Both the position numbers and the translations under genes were made by a program. Shown piece after piece: positions 54,120 to 64,000 of a stretch of 64,000 nucleotides of DNA (position 1 is its first letter; every line of letters starts with the position of its first letter). Location of the stretch: positions 25,515,867 through 25,579,866 of the forward strand of contig OU342630.1 in assembly GCA_910589415.1 (NCBI GenBank), given 5' to 3'. The DNA is from Malachius bipustulatus. Taxonomy: Eukaryota; Arthropoda; Insecta; Coleoptera; Melyridae. The notes below the pieces were generated by a model. The model saw only the letters and a program-made list of their open reading frames with translations. It searched no databases and had not been told where the DNA came from.

Positions 54120-54353
54120 TTTTTTTTTTAAGAGGGAGCATTGGTCTTAACCGTGTAGATAAGACCTAGTCATTCCAATCTAGTAATTTGGCTCTCAGAA
54201 CTAGCTAATTTGGCCAGACACAAATTTTAAATTTATAAATACATAGTTAAATTACCCAGAAATAACCATGCCGAGCTGGGATTTGAACCCAGACGGTGGC
54301 AGCGTCAACGGCTCAATAATTATAGTCAGTGACCTAAACCGCCGCGCTCAAAA
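54120..54353 (-). repeat. tRNA-derived SINE within A copy 3
   Basis: Head at 54349-54270 with intact B box GGTTCAAATCC, body, and A-tail (T run 54120-54129). Same site as in copy 2. Confidence 0.72.
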
Positions 54354-54977
54354 TTTTAATAATAATATAATAAAAAACTTAATCACATTTACATTTATGA
54401 TCTTTGATTTGTTCTCTATTGTCTTAAATAACTTAAAGTGCTGGACTTCTCTCTCCCGCGTCATGTGGTGAAATTCAGGAACATATATCATATGTCATGT
54501 CGCCGACTCTTGAAATGCCTAATTTTCACAAGAACATTTGAAGAATAAGTAGAGGTAGTCTTTATTCCTTTATCAACTAATTTAATTCAAATTTTGAAGA
54601 AAGCAGATGGAATGAGCCTCTCATGATCTTTGTAGGTTGCTAATAAGTTTTTCTTCATTTTCAATTTATTGTAGGGAGTTGGAGGATTTTTTTGCTAGTT
54701 GAGGAAAGTCTTGCTAACTCGGTTGAGGATGAGTTATGACAAATTCTTATCTCGTTATTGTCGTTTGATACTGAGGCTGCCTAAAATATATGAATAAAAA
54801 TTATATTTGGGTAGAACTATAAATTTTCTGAATCCAATCGGTTTAATTTAGGTATGGTTATTGGTTACTCCACCTTTATATTTTCTGGATTTCAATTTGT
54901 TATAAAACAGTATATGCATGGATGCAAAATGTGACGTACTAGACAAAATTTTCGTCTTTTCGTAGCACACGGCGTGG

Positions 54978-55193
54978 TCATCCTGAAGCAAAGCATTCAT
55001 GCATGGTGTAGAATACTGTGGTGTAGAGCTCATCTTCTTCGAGGTAGGACTGAGTCTCACAAATTCGGGAAGCACGATTCACCGGGGTTTGTATTACAGA
55101 GCTCGTTTTTGGGCTGGGTGTTGATTGGAGTTCTTGTGTAAATAACGATCTCTTTGTGTTGGTTTTCGGTAGACACTGTGCCACACATTTCAA
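54978..55193 (-). pseudogene. Penelope-like RT C-terminal fragment (A copy 3)
   Basis: Contains SPKTSSVIQTPVNRASRICE and EEDELYT, then a short duplication and MHECFASG. The VYRKPT box is disrupted here by a small deletion compared with copies 1 and 2. Confidence 0.65.
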
Positions 55194-55554
55194 TTACTTT
55201 TGGCATTATAATATAATAATGTAGTATTCAAAGGAGATTTAAGTTCTTTTCAATTTTAAAAGGATTGAAATAAGATGCTGAAAATCTGACAGAACTTTTT
55301 GAATGAAGTTACTGAACGTCTAATAATTAAATATTTTTTACTAAAAAATAACAACAATCGTATATTATTGAATTATTGTTTTCATACGTCAAACATATTT
55401 TTATTAGGTAAGAAATTAATCCTAATGGCATATGAGTAAAGTGGGAAGTCATTTGAACTTTTTTTAGCTCAAATCGACTGTCCAGGGTATCCATCAACTT
55501 GAAGAAAAAATATCACAGCCAACTTGAATCCAAAAACGTCTGAAATGGGATATA

Positions 55555-56423
55555 CAGGGTGGTCCAACTTAAAACATCAGGACTTCACCAAACGATAGAT
55601 ATCGTTAAAATAATGCCAGTTTCTCTAATACACTTATAGCCGGGAAAGCTTCCTTTTCAAGATACAGGGTGTTGAAGTTTTGGGGAAAAAAAATATTGTT
55701 TTGTGAATATTGTCAAAACGGCTGCTTTAAAAAATTGAAATTTGGCACGCAGCATGAGCTGTAAGTATCTTTCATGATTTACGGCTTATGGTGATAAATT
55801 GCAAAAACCAGCGGCGGAGATATGGGTGTGTCATCGCCCCTTAAAAAAAAAAAAAAAAAAAATTGACGCCACTGACTCTATGGTTACTGACAATTGTTAC
55901 ATTAGTTAGGTGCTGTTTATTTCTGTTATTTAATTATTTAAGTAAAAGTTATTTGATCAGAATTTGTCTGTTATTCTTAAAATAGCTACGGATATTACCT
56001 AAGAAAATCTGAATTATCTCGAAAACGGTGCGCCTTGTGAAAAAAATTAGAGAGTACTTTTTTGTTCTAAAAAGCATGGGGCATTGAATAGTATTATTAA
56101 ATTTGCCATAAAGTCAATGGCGTCAATTTTTTTTTGAAAAGGGGCGATGGCACACCCATATCTCCGCCGCTGGTTTTCGCAATTTATCACCATAAGCCGT
56201 AAATCATGAAAGATACTTAGCTCATGCTGCGTGCCAAATTTCAATTTTTTTAAAGCAGCCGTTTTGACAATATTCGCAAAACATTATTTTTTTCCCAAAA
56301 CTTCAACGCCCTGTATCTTGAAAAGAAAGCTTTCCCGGCTATAAGTGTATTAGAGAAACTGGCATTATTTTAACGTTATCTATCGTTTGGTAAAGTCCTG
56401 ACGTTTTAAGTTGGACCACCCTG
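55555..56423. mobile_element. MITE B, copy 2 (869 bp)
   Basis: CAGGGTGGTCCAACTTAAAA at the left and its complement at the right; TA on both sides. Close to B copy 1. A long A-run lies at 55840-55861. It directly joins A copy 3 and O copy 2. Confidence 0.9.
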
Positions 56424-56955
56424 TATATGCCGATAGCGTTTTCTATTTTGGTCAACTGCTGCGCAATGACGTCATGTGGTTTTATTTTTACTTAAAGTAT
56501 TAATTGCGGCGAGGTTGTTCATAAAATAAATGTCAAATTATATTGCTTCTCATCCTTCTCGCTTGTGTTTTTCTTTGTGCTAGATCTAATATGGAAAACT
56601 CTTTAATTTTTTTTCGAAAAAAATAAAATGAAATTTTTACAAATTTTTTTAATGTTATTGAATTTTAATTTTCATGATTTTTTTTTGTCCAAACGACATA
56701 AAAAACAATGGCGGCTATAAGAAAAACAAAAGTTGACAATGAAAACTCTGGGATTTAGCTGGCCGTGAAAATTTTTTAAACGTTACATGGATAGCCGTTG
56801 CCGACTTATGCAAGTCTACAAAGAATTATTTATTTATTCTTGACAATAAGAAAGATATGAGCAATCTCATGGTGTAGTCTTTGAACCACGTGACGTCACA
56901 AGATCGGAACGCAGCTTGCGCGTCATCGTCTATCGGCATACCGTGTATATGTATA
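56424..56955. mobile_element. MITE O, copy 2 (inverted relative to copy 1)
   Basis: The right end is GCATACCGTGTATATGTATA. The left end shows only TATATGCCGATAG, so its outer part is missing where B copy 2 abuts. The body is the complement of O copy 1 over about 500 bp. Confidence 0.82.
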
Positions 56956-57347
56956 TCGTGGTGTCGTACTGTTGGTTGATGCGAAAATTAAATAAATTTT
57001 AGTCCAGTCCAAGTCCAGTTCCTCTTCTGTATCTGTATTTTATTTTTTTTTATTATCAAAAAGAAAACGTAAAACCACAGAAGAATCAACAATGGTTCTT
57101 CATCTTCTGTGGTAAAACCACAGAATAGAGGTAAAATGTCGTTCGTCGTTTACGTTTTGAAGTTTGCCGCCCGACGTTCTTCTTCTTTTTCTGATATCCT
57201 CTGGTCTTGCTCTTGACTCTTGACTGTTGCTTGACCAGCGGATGATACAAATTATTATGGCATAATTTAAATACATAAGTACCTACCTATTAACATGACG
57301 TAGACATAGGGTGTCTGTATTTACCGACACTATAAACGCTTACTATA

Positions 57348-57594
57348 CCTCAGTCGGCCAAAAGATATAGTAATAAAAGTGCGCGGTAAGTTTACAATTC
57401 AGGTATAGACAGACCTTATACACAAGAATTATATACACAAACCTTAGAATGCCCTTCTCATTGGTTTACCGGAACCAGGTAACCAATAAATAAGGCACTA
57501 TCTGCCTACACTACAATAATGTGACTACTTGGACCTTAAAAGTTTGTGCTCAGTTTTATTACTATATCTGTTGGTCGACTGAGGTATAGGGTAG
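57348..57594. mobile_element. 247-bp MITE N
   Basis: The ends CCTCAGTCGGCCAAAAGATA and CCTCAGTCGACCAACAGATA (complement of the right end), flanked by TATA on both sides. The undisturbed P copy at 51.66 kb reads TTACTATAGGGTAGCG, so the insertion is precise. Confidence 0.88.
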
Positions 57595-57875
57595 CGCATT
57601 CACTGCGTATTCACTCGATGACGTTTAGGGAACCTGCATTACTGACACTAACGCTTACTATAATAGGATAGCGCATTCACTTGTTGACGTTTACTTAAAC
57701 ATGGTTATGTTTTGAACGGATGTCATATTTTTGGCACATTTGGTTACAGGCGTAGGTATCAAGTGAAAGAAAGCGAAGTTTGAAAAATGAAACGAAATAA
57801 TAACACAAATAGAAATAAATCGAGGAATCCTCTTTCAGTGGGCACTGGGCATTAAAAACATATTACGGGTTTATA

Positions 57876-59061
57876 CAGGGTGTCCCAAAATTCCATGGAC
57901 ATGGAGCAACTACAGATTACTGAGGTAAAAAAAAGTCGCTCGGACAAAACTTATCTCTATACCAAAATGCTTCGTTTGTCCGTTAGAGGGCTTCAAAATC
58001 TTTTGAAAATTTTAGTTTTTTTGAAATAGCTCAAAGTCGGCTGATTCCAATTCGATGAAATTTGGTAGGTAAATTTCTTATGAAAAGTACTAACTTCTGA
58101 AGTACATGATAATTTGACGGAAACCCGGGAAGGGGTTAAACTACCCCTACCCTCCATTAAAATCGATCGTAATTGTTGATAGGGTAGCAGGAACACTGTT
58201 CATGTTTTTTTGTTTGAAAGGTACATCATTTTAGCCCATTTTTCGTCTCCTACAAAAATCTGTACCTTTCCGAGGTGCTATGTGATAAAATAAATTAGTC
58301 GATGGTACCTAACCAAAATTTTATTTCATTTTTTTAATTTGAAATCAAATTTTCAATTGTCAGGTGATTATTTGATCTAATCTCATAAAAAATGTTTAGT
58401 ATGGTTAGGTTTTTTTTTCAGGTGTTTGCAAACGGGTTTTTTCAAACGCAGTAAACAGTTTGCAAAACGACGAGGTTCCAAGAAAAGTTCAAATCATTTT
58501 TTTGCGCAGGATGGAACTTTCTAGGGTCCAAACCGGCGCCCACATCGAGCATCTTTTATGAGATTAGATCAAATAATCACCTGACAATTAATTTGATTTC
58601 AAATTAAAAGAATGAAATAAAAATTTAGTTATCATCGACTAATTTATTTTATCACATAGCACCTCGGAAAGATACAGATTTTTACAGGAGACCAAAAATG
58701 GGCTAAAACAATGTATCTTTCAAACAAAAAAACATGAACAGCGTTTCTGCTTCCCTATCAACAATTACGATCGATTTTAATGGAGGGTAGGGGTAGTTTC
58801 ACCCCTTCCCGGGTTTCCGTCAAATTATCATGTACATCAGAAATGAGTACTTTTAATAAGAAATTTACCTACCAAATTTCATCGAATTGGAATCAGCCGA
58901 CTTTGAGCTATTTCAAAAAAACTAAAATTTTCAAAAGACTTTGAAGCCATCTAGCGGACAAACGAAGCATTTTGGTATAGAGATAAGTTTGGTCCGAGCG
59001 ACTTTTTTTTACCTCAGTAATCTGTGGTTGCTCCATGTCCATGGAATATTGGGACACCCTG
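57876..59061. mobile_element. Foldback MITE K (1186 bp)
   Basis: The ends CAGGGTGTCCCAAAATTCCA and complement TGGAATATTGGGACACCCTG, with arms of roughly 500 bp (e.g. caaacgaagcattttggtat). TATA flanks both sides. P copies at 51.45 kb (complement) and 61.51 kb carry the uninterrupted TTTATAGGATCTACGAAG. Confidence 0.93.
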
Positions 59062-59100
59062 TATAGGATCTACGAAGCTGTAGACTAGTTTTGGTCTAAA

Positions 59101-59235
59101 ATATACGGAAATTCTGAGCTCCGTATATTTTATCTGCAATAATAACTGTCTGCTGATGGGGCTGAGTGCTTTGGGTGCATTTTTTGTCCAGAAAATCCCA
59201 GTAACAGAGGTAAGTATTGATAGAGGACTAAAGTA
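59101..59235. repeat. Repeat X, copy 1
   Basis: ATACGGAAATTCTGAG(C/T)CCCG ... aactgtctgctgatggggct ... GTAAGTATTGATA; repeated at 61715-61838. It lies upstream of the Pao relic. Nature unknown; it could be LTR-derived. Confidence 0.6.
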
Positions 59236-59579
59236 GGTATTAACAAATACACTAGATAATTACGTGCAGCTTCCACTGAAAATTGTCACCGGAAGTTACT
59301 GTCGCCCAAGCGGCCCGATATCTAACTAGCGTTGATTTGAAATGTCAATTTAATTGAACGAAACGTCAATCTGACGTTTACTTTGCTTATGATTTATAAA
59401 CTTTTTGACTAGTAGTTTATTCTAATTCTAATTACAAAACGTTAAGTGTTGCGAATAATTGCGTAAAGCCAAGACAAGATAGATGTATTGGCATATTGTC
59501 ATCGGAAGACCTAAATAATTCCTTAATGGTTTTGGTTAAATATGTACAAACGAGATGCTTTGCTGAAAGAACTGTTTCA

Positions 59580-60570
59580 ACAGAACATTGCAGCAATGTA
59601 ATGTGGCTCCGTCAATTCGAAATTTGAACCCTTTCTTGGATGAAAAAGTTTTGATTCGCGTTGGAGGAAGGTTGGTGAATTCTGAATTTGATATGGATAA
59701 ACATCATCCAATTCTGTTACCGGCCAAAAATTGTAACGAAATTAATATTTACAAGGGAACATTTGCGTTTGTTGCATGCTGGTCCGCAACACCTATTAGC
59801 ATCTGTGATAGAGCGATTTTGGGCAATTTCGGGAAGATATATGACAAAAAGTGTGGTTCACGAATGTGTGAGGTGTTTTCGTGTTGCGCCAAAAAAAATA
59901 ACTCCAATAATGGGTACCTAATTTGCCAGCTTGCAGAATTAATCCTTCTTACCCTTTTCAAAATACTTGGGTGGACTATGCTGGTCCAATGGAATTTAAA
60001 TGATACGAAGGGGCGTGGTTGTAGGGTTTCAAAGTCTTATATTTGCTTGTTTATATGTATGGTGACCAAAGCTGTTCATATTGAACTTGTTACAGATTTG
60101 TCAACTGATGATTCGTTTATTTTGGCTTTAAAGAGATTTATTGCCCGTAGGGGAAATCCTTCCAATAGGTATGTATTCGGACAACGGGACAAATTTTAGG
60201 GGAGCAAAAACCGAGTTAGACAAGTTGAGGGTTTTTGTATTAAAAAATAAAGACAGCATTATTGTTGAGGCTGACTGGCGAAGGAGTCGATTGGCACTTC
60301 ATACCCCCCGGATCACCTCACTTCGGAGGACTTTTTTTCGTCTCTGACATTTGAAGAGATATGTATACGTTACTCGTACAAATTGAGGCCATCATGAATT
60401 CCAGACCTTTGTCACCCCTCTCTCACGATCCCAACAATTTAAATCCTCTTACTCCCGCTCACTTTTTGGTGGGAAGAAGACTATATTGTCACTGCCAGAT
60501 CCGTGTATTTTGAAGATTCCAGAGTCTAGATTATCGTGCTTCCAAAGAGTTCAACAACTCCAACAATAGG
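59580..60570 (+). pseudogene. Pao/BEL retrotransposon integrase region, broken
   Basis: Plus-strand blocks in several phases: LNPFLDEKVLIRVGGRLVNS (59630), HAGPQHLLASVIERFWAISG (about 59780), ECVRCFRVAPKK (zinc-binding region), TWVDYAGPMEF-like and VTKAVHIELVTDLSTDD (integrase core, about 60065-60110), YSDNGTNFRGAKTEL (about 60170-60215, catalytic Asp) and PLTPAHFLVGR-like sequence near 60440. At least five frame changes and stops. Gag, protease and RT are not present. It lies inside the interrupted copy of element P. Confidence 0.82.
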
Positions 60571-60799
60571 TTTACTTAAAAACTGACGACTTATTTATTT
60601 GCTTTGAAACCAGTCGAGTTATGCAAACGAAACTTGGTGGGTTAAACAGTGGCACGCATACGGGTACCAATTAAAAATATTTCAACAAAAATGCAATAAG
60701 CATCGAAATAAACCACCAATTCACCTTATTATTACTGCTGCTGTATTGTATGTAGGTGTCACAAGCCTGACGTCATAGGCTGCGCACTGACATGTTTGT

Positions 60800-60975
60800 A
60801 TAATAATAAGACTCGTGTTTTCACGAGTATTACTCGTACCCATACAGCTGTCTGTGCCAAAGTACTTATGAAGTACTTATGAGTAAATACTTACGAGTAC
60901 ATTTTCTGAGTTTCGTACTTGAATTTCAATTGATTTACGAGTACTCTTTCAAGTACTCCTGCATAGCTCTGCGTC
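60800..60975. repeat. Possible hAT-type MITE rich in GTACTC/GAGTAC
   Basis: Dense inverted ACTCGTA, GAGTAC and AGTACTT units, ending GCATAGCTCTG. CAGAGCTATGC on the complement is a typical hAT end. The left end (CAGCTGTCTGTGCC, 60845) is unclear and no 8-bp duplication was fixed. Confidence 0.4.
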
Positions 60976-61286
60976 AACCCCAACATTACCTGATACACCA
61001 AAAACTCTAGATAATTTTATTATGTCTGTGAATATAATTTATATTACATCCGTGCTTTTCATCTCCGGTGTCTTGTGTAGTTAGCGATCGAGGCGTGTAG
61101 ATGGCGCTCCTTTTCATATTTCACGTTTATTACATGTAAATAGCGGAGAGCTGCACGTATTATCACTTTAAACTAATAAGAAAGTTATCATAGAAAATCA
61201 TGTGAATTTTTAGACAGTTCATGGAAAATTTGACGTTTTCAAAGTTAAATTTGACATTCCCAACTTTTTTCCCAACTTTTTCTGAA

Positions 61287-62131
61287 TAGGGAACCTGCAT
61301 TACCGACACTAACGCTTACTAGGGTAGCGCATTCACTCGTTGACTTTTACTGGATAATATGTCATATTTTTGGCACATTTGATCACCGGCGTAGGTACCT
61401 ATATCAAGTGGTAAAAAGCGAAGTTTGAAAAATGAAAGCAAAAATAATAACAGCAATAATAAGAAATCGAGCAGGAATCTTTTTTCAGTGGACATTAAAA
61501 AGGAATTATGAGTTTATAGGATCTACGAAGTGTAGACTTTAGTATTGGGTATAATTTTTAAATGGATATCTAACGTGGTTACTGAGAAAAAGCGTCTTAT
61601 TGGTAGACACACGAACGGCAGTGTGATCTTAGTACCCCGAGAAGACCCTCTCATACTGATTATTAAAAATAAGATTCATCAAAGTGTAATAAAACCTACC
61701 TGATAAACTTTCAAGTATACGGAAATTCTGAGCCCCGTATATTTTCTGCAATCATAACTGTCTGCTGATGGGGCTGGGTGTATTTCTTATCCAGAAAATA
61801 CCAGTAACAAGTAAGTATTGATAAGAGGACTATAATATGAGTTCAAAATATTAAAAAAGTTATCTTTTGGCAACACGAACAAGTAGAAAAGCCCTCTTTT
61901 TATTGTTAAAACATCCTCTAATGAGTCTATCTAATGCATCAAAAGTTGACCATTTTTAGAAAATACGCGGACCTAATAACAAATTATGTGAATTTTTAGA
62001 CAGTTGTACGCTCATGGAAAATCTGACGTTTTTGAAGTTAAATTTGACATTCCCAGCTTTTTTCCCAACTTTTTGTGAGAATGAGAATGCTCTACCCTAG
62101 TTCGTCAGTGTCGGTAATGCAGGTTCCCAAC
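61287..62131. mobile_element. Element P, copy 4
   Basis: From TAGGGAACCTGCATTACCGA (61287) to the complement (tcggtaatgcaggttccc, 62110-62128). Colinear with P copy 1 but with an insert of about 350 bp (61600-61960) that includes repeat X copy 2. The junction site of MITE K is uninterrupted here (TTTATAGGATCTACGAAG at about 61512). Confidence 0.78.
61715..61838. repeat. Repeat X, copy 2
   Basis: Matches 59101-59235 across TATACGGAAATTCTGAG, aactgtctgctgatggggct, and AAGTAAGTATTGATA. Here it is inside P copy 4 without any Pao coding sequence. Confidence 0.6.
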
Positions 62132-62826
62132 GTAGACATAGCGCAATTCTCTTTTTTACAAAGGGAAATGGAATTGAGTATTTCACTGATTCGATCCACT
62201 AGAACTAGACCGTGACACTTGCGCCCAACGCGCATGTAGTCTAAAAAAGAGATAGAATAATAGAATTTGTTGAATGAAGAGATAGTCGTTTGCTTTCTGA
62301 CTCAGTCCGTGACACTTCCTTCCACTTACGGGTTCTAGCAATGTAGCATTATTATTGAATTAGAAAGATGTATTATTCATTGAAGTGAACGAAAGTAATA
62401 ATTATTGTTTCAAACGCTATCAGGTCCGCCCCGAACCGCTAGGTGGCACTTAATTTTGTCGCCGCTTTTTGAGCTAAGCTACCTCTTTTAAATTTTTATT
62501 GAAGCAGGAGTCAGAAACTACTAACTAGAAAAAGAAAAAGAAGAAAAAATAAAATTTAAAAAAAAAATTAATAATAAAATAAAAATATTTTGATTTGTTT
62601 TTGTTGGAATTTATTTAGAGGAAATTTATAAAAAAAGGGGGATTTTAAAATAAAATTTTATAATTATGTACCACGACCACCACAAATTGAGGCACGGCGA
62701 GAATAAATAACAAACGAAGGATTACCTAAAAGTTTTAATCATCATAGAACCCATACCAATAAGGATTAAGTTACCTACAGCCTGCAGTTGAAACTTGAAA
62801 GCAAAGAAGTGAGAAGTGACTTGATA
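62132..62826. other. No identified gene
   Basis: Contains an A-rich, low-complexity stretch (62525-62640) and no convincing frame. If the signal-peptide exon at 62827 is real, its promoter should lie in this part. Confidence 0.4.
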
Positions 62827-62883
62827 ATGTTTAATCGCATAGTTCTCCTATTTTTTCTCATCAGTGTTACTTCTTATGTTACG
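62827..62883 (+). CDS. Candidate first coding exon with signal peptide
   Basis: ATG followed by FNRIVLLFFLISVTSYVT, a basic residue then a strong hydrophobic core, which is a good signal-peptide profile. The frame runs into ACG|GTAGGT, a plausible phase-0 donor. It would be the start of a secreted protein transcribed away from Gmd. The next exon is uncertain: the open frames starting near an acceptor at 63265 do not join in phase 0 without an early stop. The alternative donor GTAG|GTTTTT (phase 1) would join the 63189-63668 frame, but with a poor splice site. Could be chance. Confidence 0.35.
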
Positions 62884-63188
62884 GTAGGTTTTTAATATTC
62901 AAGGTCAAGCTTCAGAAATTGGATAGTTGGGTAATTCTGCTGTTGACACCTCCAGCTTTAGTAGTGCTAATGTCCCATGGTCCCATGGAACCTCTGTTTA
63001 ACATGTATAAAATTCCATTGAAATGCAAAAGAGTGACCTGATTGGTGAGGTCATTATCAGGTTAGCATCTTTCCTTTGAAAACTTTTTTCGTAAATATTT
63101 ACATCCGCGTATCCTAAGTTCCATCAATTTTTTCGGGACCGAGGAGCGAAATAGGGGTGCTGTGTGGGTGAGAAGCTAAAAATAGCAA

Positions 63189-63668
63189 TTGTCAACTTAT
63201 ATTAGGTCACAACTAATTCTCTTTGACACTATGGTCGCATTGCTGTTTTTTTCTTCACTTTCAGGGCAAAGAATATCTTCGAAATTAACAGCAGCACGAT
63301 TATTATTTTGCATTTTCATTCCAAAAAGCGTGATATCGATCACTATTATAGTCCGGATACGTTATGGTACGCTTGGGGACTTATGCCGGTACTGGAGCGA
63401 AAGGATGATGAATCCGCCGGTCGACGCACGCTGGCCTTGCATGTTTATATGCGTATACATAAATGCGGTACTAACCAGGACCGGACTCCCTAGACCTATT
63501 TTTAGTGCCGTTCTTTTTGCTAACCATGCATTTGCATTTTGCAAAGCAAATGAATACCTTCCTGATGTTACTATACCTAGGTACATCTTCCACCCTGTAC
63601 TGAAACGGGGACTATTCTTAGTCAAAAAGATAAATTCTATTTATCTCCCGTATCATTTGACAACATAA
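63189..63668 (+). CDS. Unresolved open frame(s), GC-richer segment
   Basis: About 63265-63625 is unusual in being open in several frames: plus 63189-63668 (RISSKLTAARLLFCIFIP...), plus ending 63493 (HFHSKKRDIDHYYSPDTLWY...AGRRTLALHVYM), and minus 63625-63362 (GSPVLVSTAFMYTHINMQGQ). A good acceptor TTCTTCACTTTCAG precedes 63265 on the plus strand. I cannot tell which frame, if any, is coding and recognise no domain; an old transposon-derived segment is as likely as an exon. Confidence 0.25.
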   Translation: MSTYIRSQLILFDTMVALLFFSSLSGQRISSKLTAARLLFCIFIPKSVISITIIVRIRYGTLGDLCRYWSERMMNPPVDARWPCMFICVYINAVLTRTGLPRPIFSAVLFANHAFAFCKANEYLPDVTIPRYIFHPVLKRGLFLVKKINSIYLPYHLTT

Positions 63669-64000
63669 AATTTATATCAGCAGGGTGGGTTCTTTTGAAA
63701 TATATACCAATAACTAACTTGAACAGTAATACAAAATTTAATACAATAATTAATTAATTAACAAAACTGAGTTTAGGTAGGTGGCCTACCTACCTGTGAC
63801 TCTTTAAATTTAAAAAACAGCAAATATCTAACACTAATTGAAATACTTCTAAACTGATTGCGTAACAAAAAGGGGCGCAGAAATGCAACAAAACTCACGT
63901 TGACGGTCGGTCCGGCAGAACTTCAATATTGGTCTATCAAATAGAGCCACCACAAATACTTTGGTTGCTGTTCTCTAGCGCTGGTTGATGAGGTATGTCT
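63669..64000. other. No identified feature
   Basis: AT-rich end of the window; nothing supported on either strand. Confidence 0.4.

Larger units (their letters stand above)
53314..55554. mobile_element. Chimeric TIR element A, copy 3 (2241 bp)
   Basis: Complete from TATATCCCATTTCAGACGTT to GTCTGAAATGGGATATA. Colinear with copy 2 but lacking the 765-bp MITE. Contains the SINE (A-tail complement 54120-54129, tRNA-like head 54270-54349) and the Penelope-like fragment (54978-55193, which carries a small tandem duplication tagaatactgtggtgtagag near 55010). Bounded by S on the left and B copy 2 on the right. Confidence 0.9.
57600..61285. mobile_element. Element P, copy 3, expanded by nested insertions
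   Basis: Left parts of P at 57600-57875 (ATAGCGCATTCACTTGTTGA, gcgaagtttgaaaaatgaaa) and the opposite part at 61195-61285 (gtgaatttttagacag, aaatttgacattcccaact) are colinear with P copy 1, but about 3.3 kb of other DNA lies between: MITE K, repeat X1, a Pao pol relic and spacer. A partial tandem P terminus precedes it at about 57325-57645. Confidence 0.65.

Noticed and set aside
54268..54471. Repeated small ORF starting MPSWDLNPDGGSVNGS (also at 40892)
   Set aside because: It is the opposite strand of the SINE tRNA-like head; repetition reflects the transposon copies, not a gene family.
56047..56244. Repeated small ORF with FGTQHELSIFHDLRLM (also at 38213)
   Set aside because: It lies in the inverted arm of MITE B; conservation is explained by recent copies of a non-coding element.

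Overview
The window looks like insect nuclear DNA: AT-rich, with spliced genes, a very dense load of small DNA transposons, and decayed insect-type retrotransposons (Jockey/CR1-like, I-like, Penelope-like and Pao). I cannot place the order. I see no bacterial operon, virus genome, CRISPR array or rRNA gene.

One host gene is certain: GDP-mannose 4,6-dehydratase (Gmd), minus strand, six coding exons between 50005 and 20632, 356 codons plus stop, all introns GT-AG. Exons 1-3 are close together (48747-50005). Exons 4 (35528-35760), 5 (31089-31304) and 6 (20632-20763) are separated by introns of about 13.0, 4.2 and 10.3 kb that consist largely of transposable elements. A second, weak host candidate is a signal-peptide-like first exon at 62827-62883 (+), with unresolved open frames at 63189-63668.

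Region by region. 1-20.6 kb, downstream of Gmd: foldback MITEs (755-1475, 12533-13431, 13474-14409, 18756-19940), a 4.1 kb inverted-repeat element (8238-12333) that contains a Jockey-like element which is itself interrupted by another RT fragment, the 3' end of an I-like element (16841-17370), and a truncated copy of a 2.24 kb chimeric TIR element (family A, 17371-18555). Intron 5 (20.8-31.1 kb): a pogo-like MITE, a long RT fragment (24.4-26.1 kb), small MITEs, and a hAT-type MITE with an 8-bp target duplication. Intron 4 (31.3-35.5 kb): a palindromic repeat (Q) enclosing a DD41D mariner-family transposon, a reverse-strand RT fragment split by a 135-bp MITE, and a SINE fragment. Intron 3 (35.8-48.7 kb): nested pogo-like and foldback elements, a full family A copy with a 765-bp MITE inside it, and a 1.95 kb near-palindrome. 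50-57 kb, upstream of Gmd: end-to-end transposons (O, P, S, A, B, O). 57-62 kb: copies of family P carrying precise MITE insertions and a broken Pao integrase region.

Most short elements start with CAG or CC, end with the complement and are flanked by TA, the Tc1/mariner/pogo pattern. Paralogous empty sites inside the window confirm three of these insertions. The element that seems most novel to me is family A: a TIR transposon that has incorporated both a tRNA-derived SINE and a Penelope-like RT fragment and then multiplied as a unit. The letter names (A, B, C and so on) are labels used only in this annotation.
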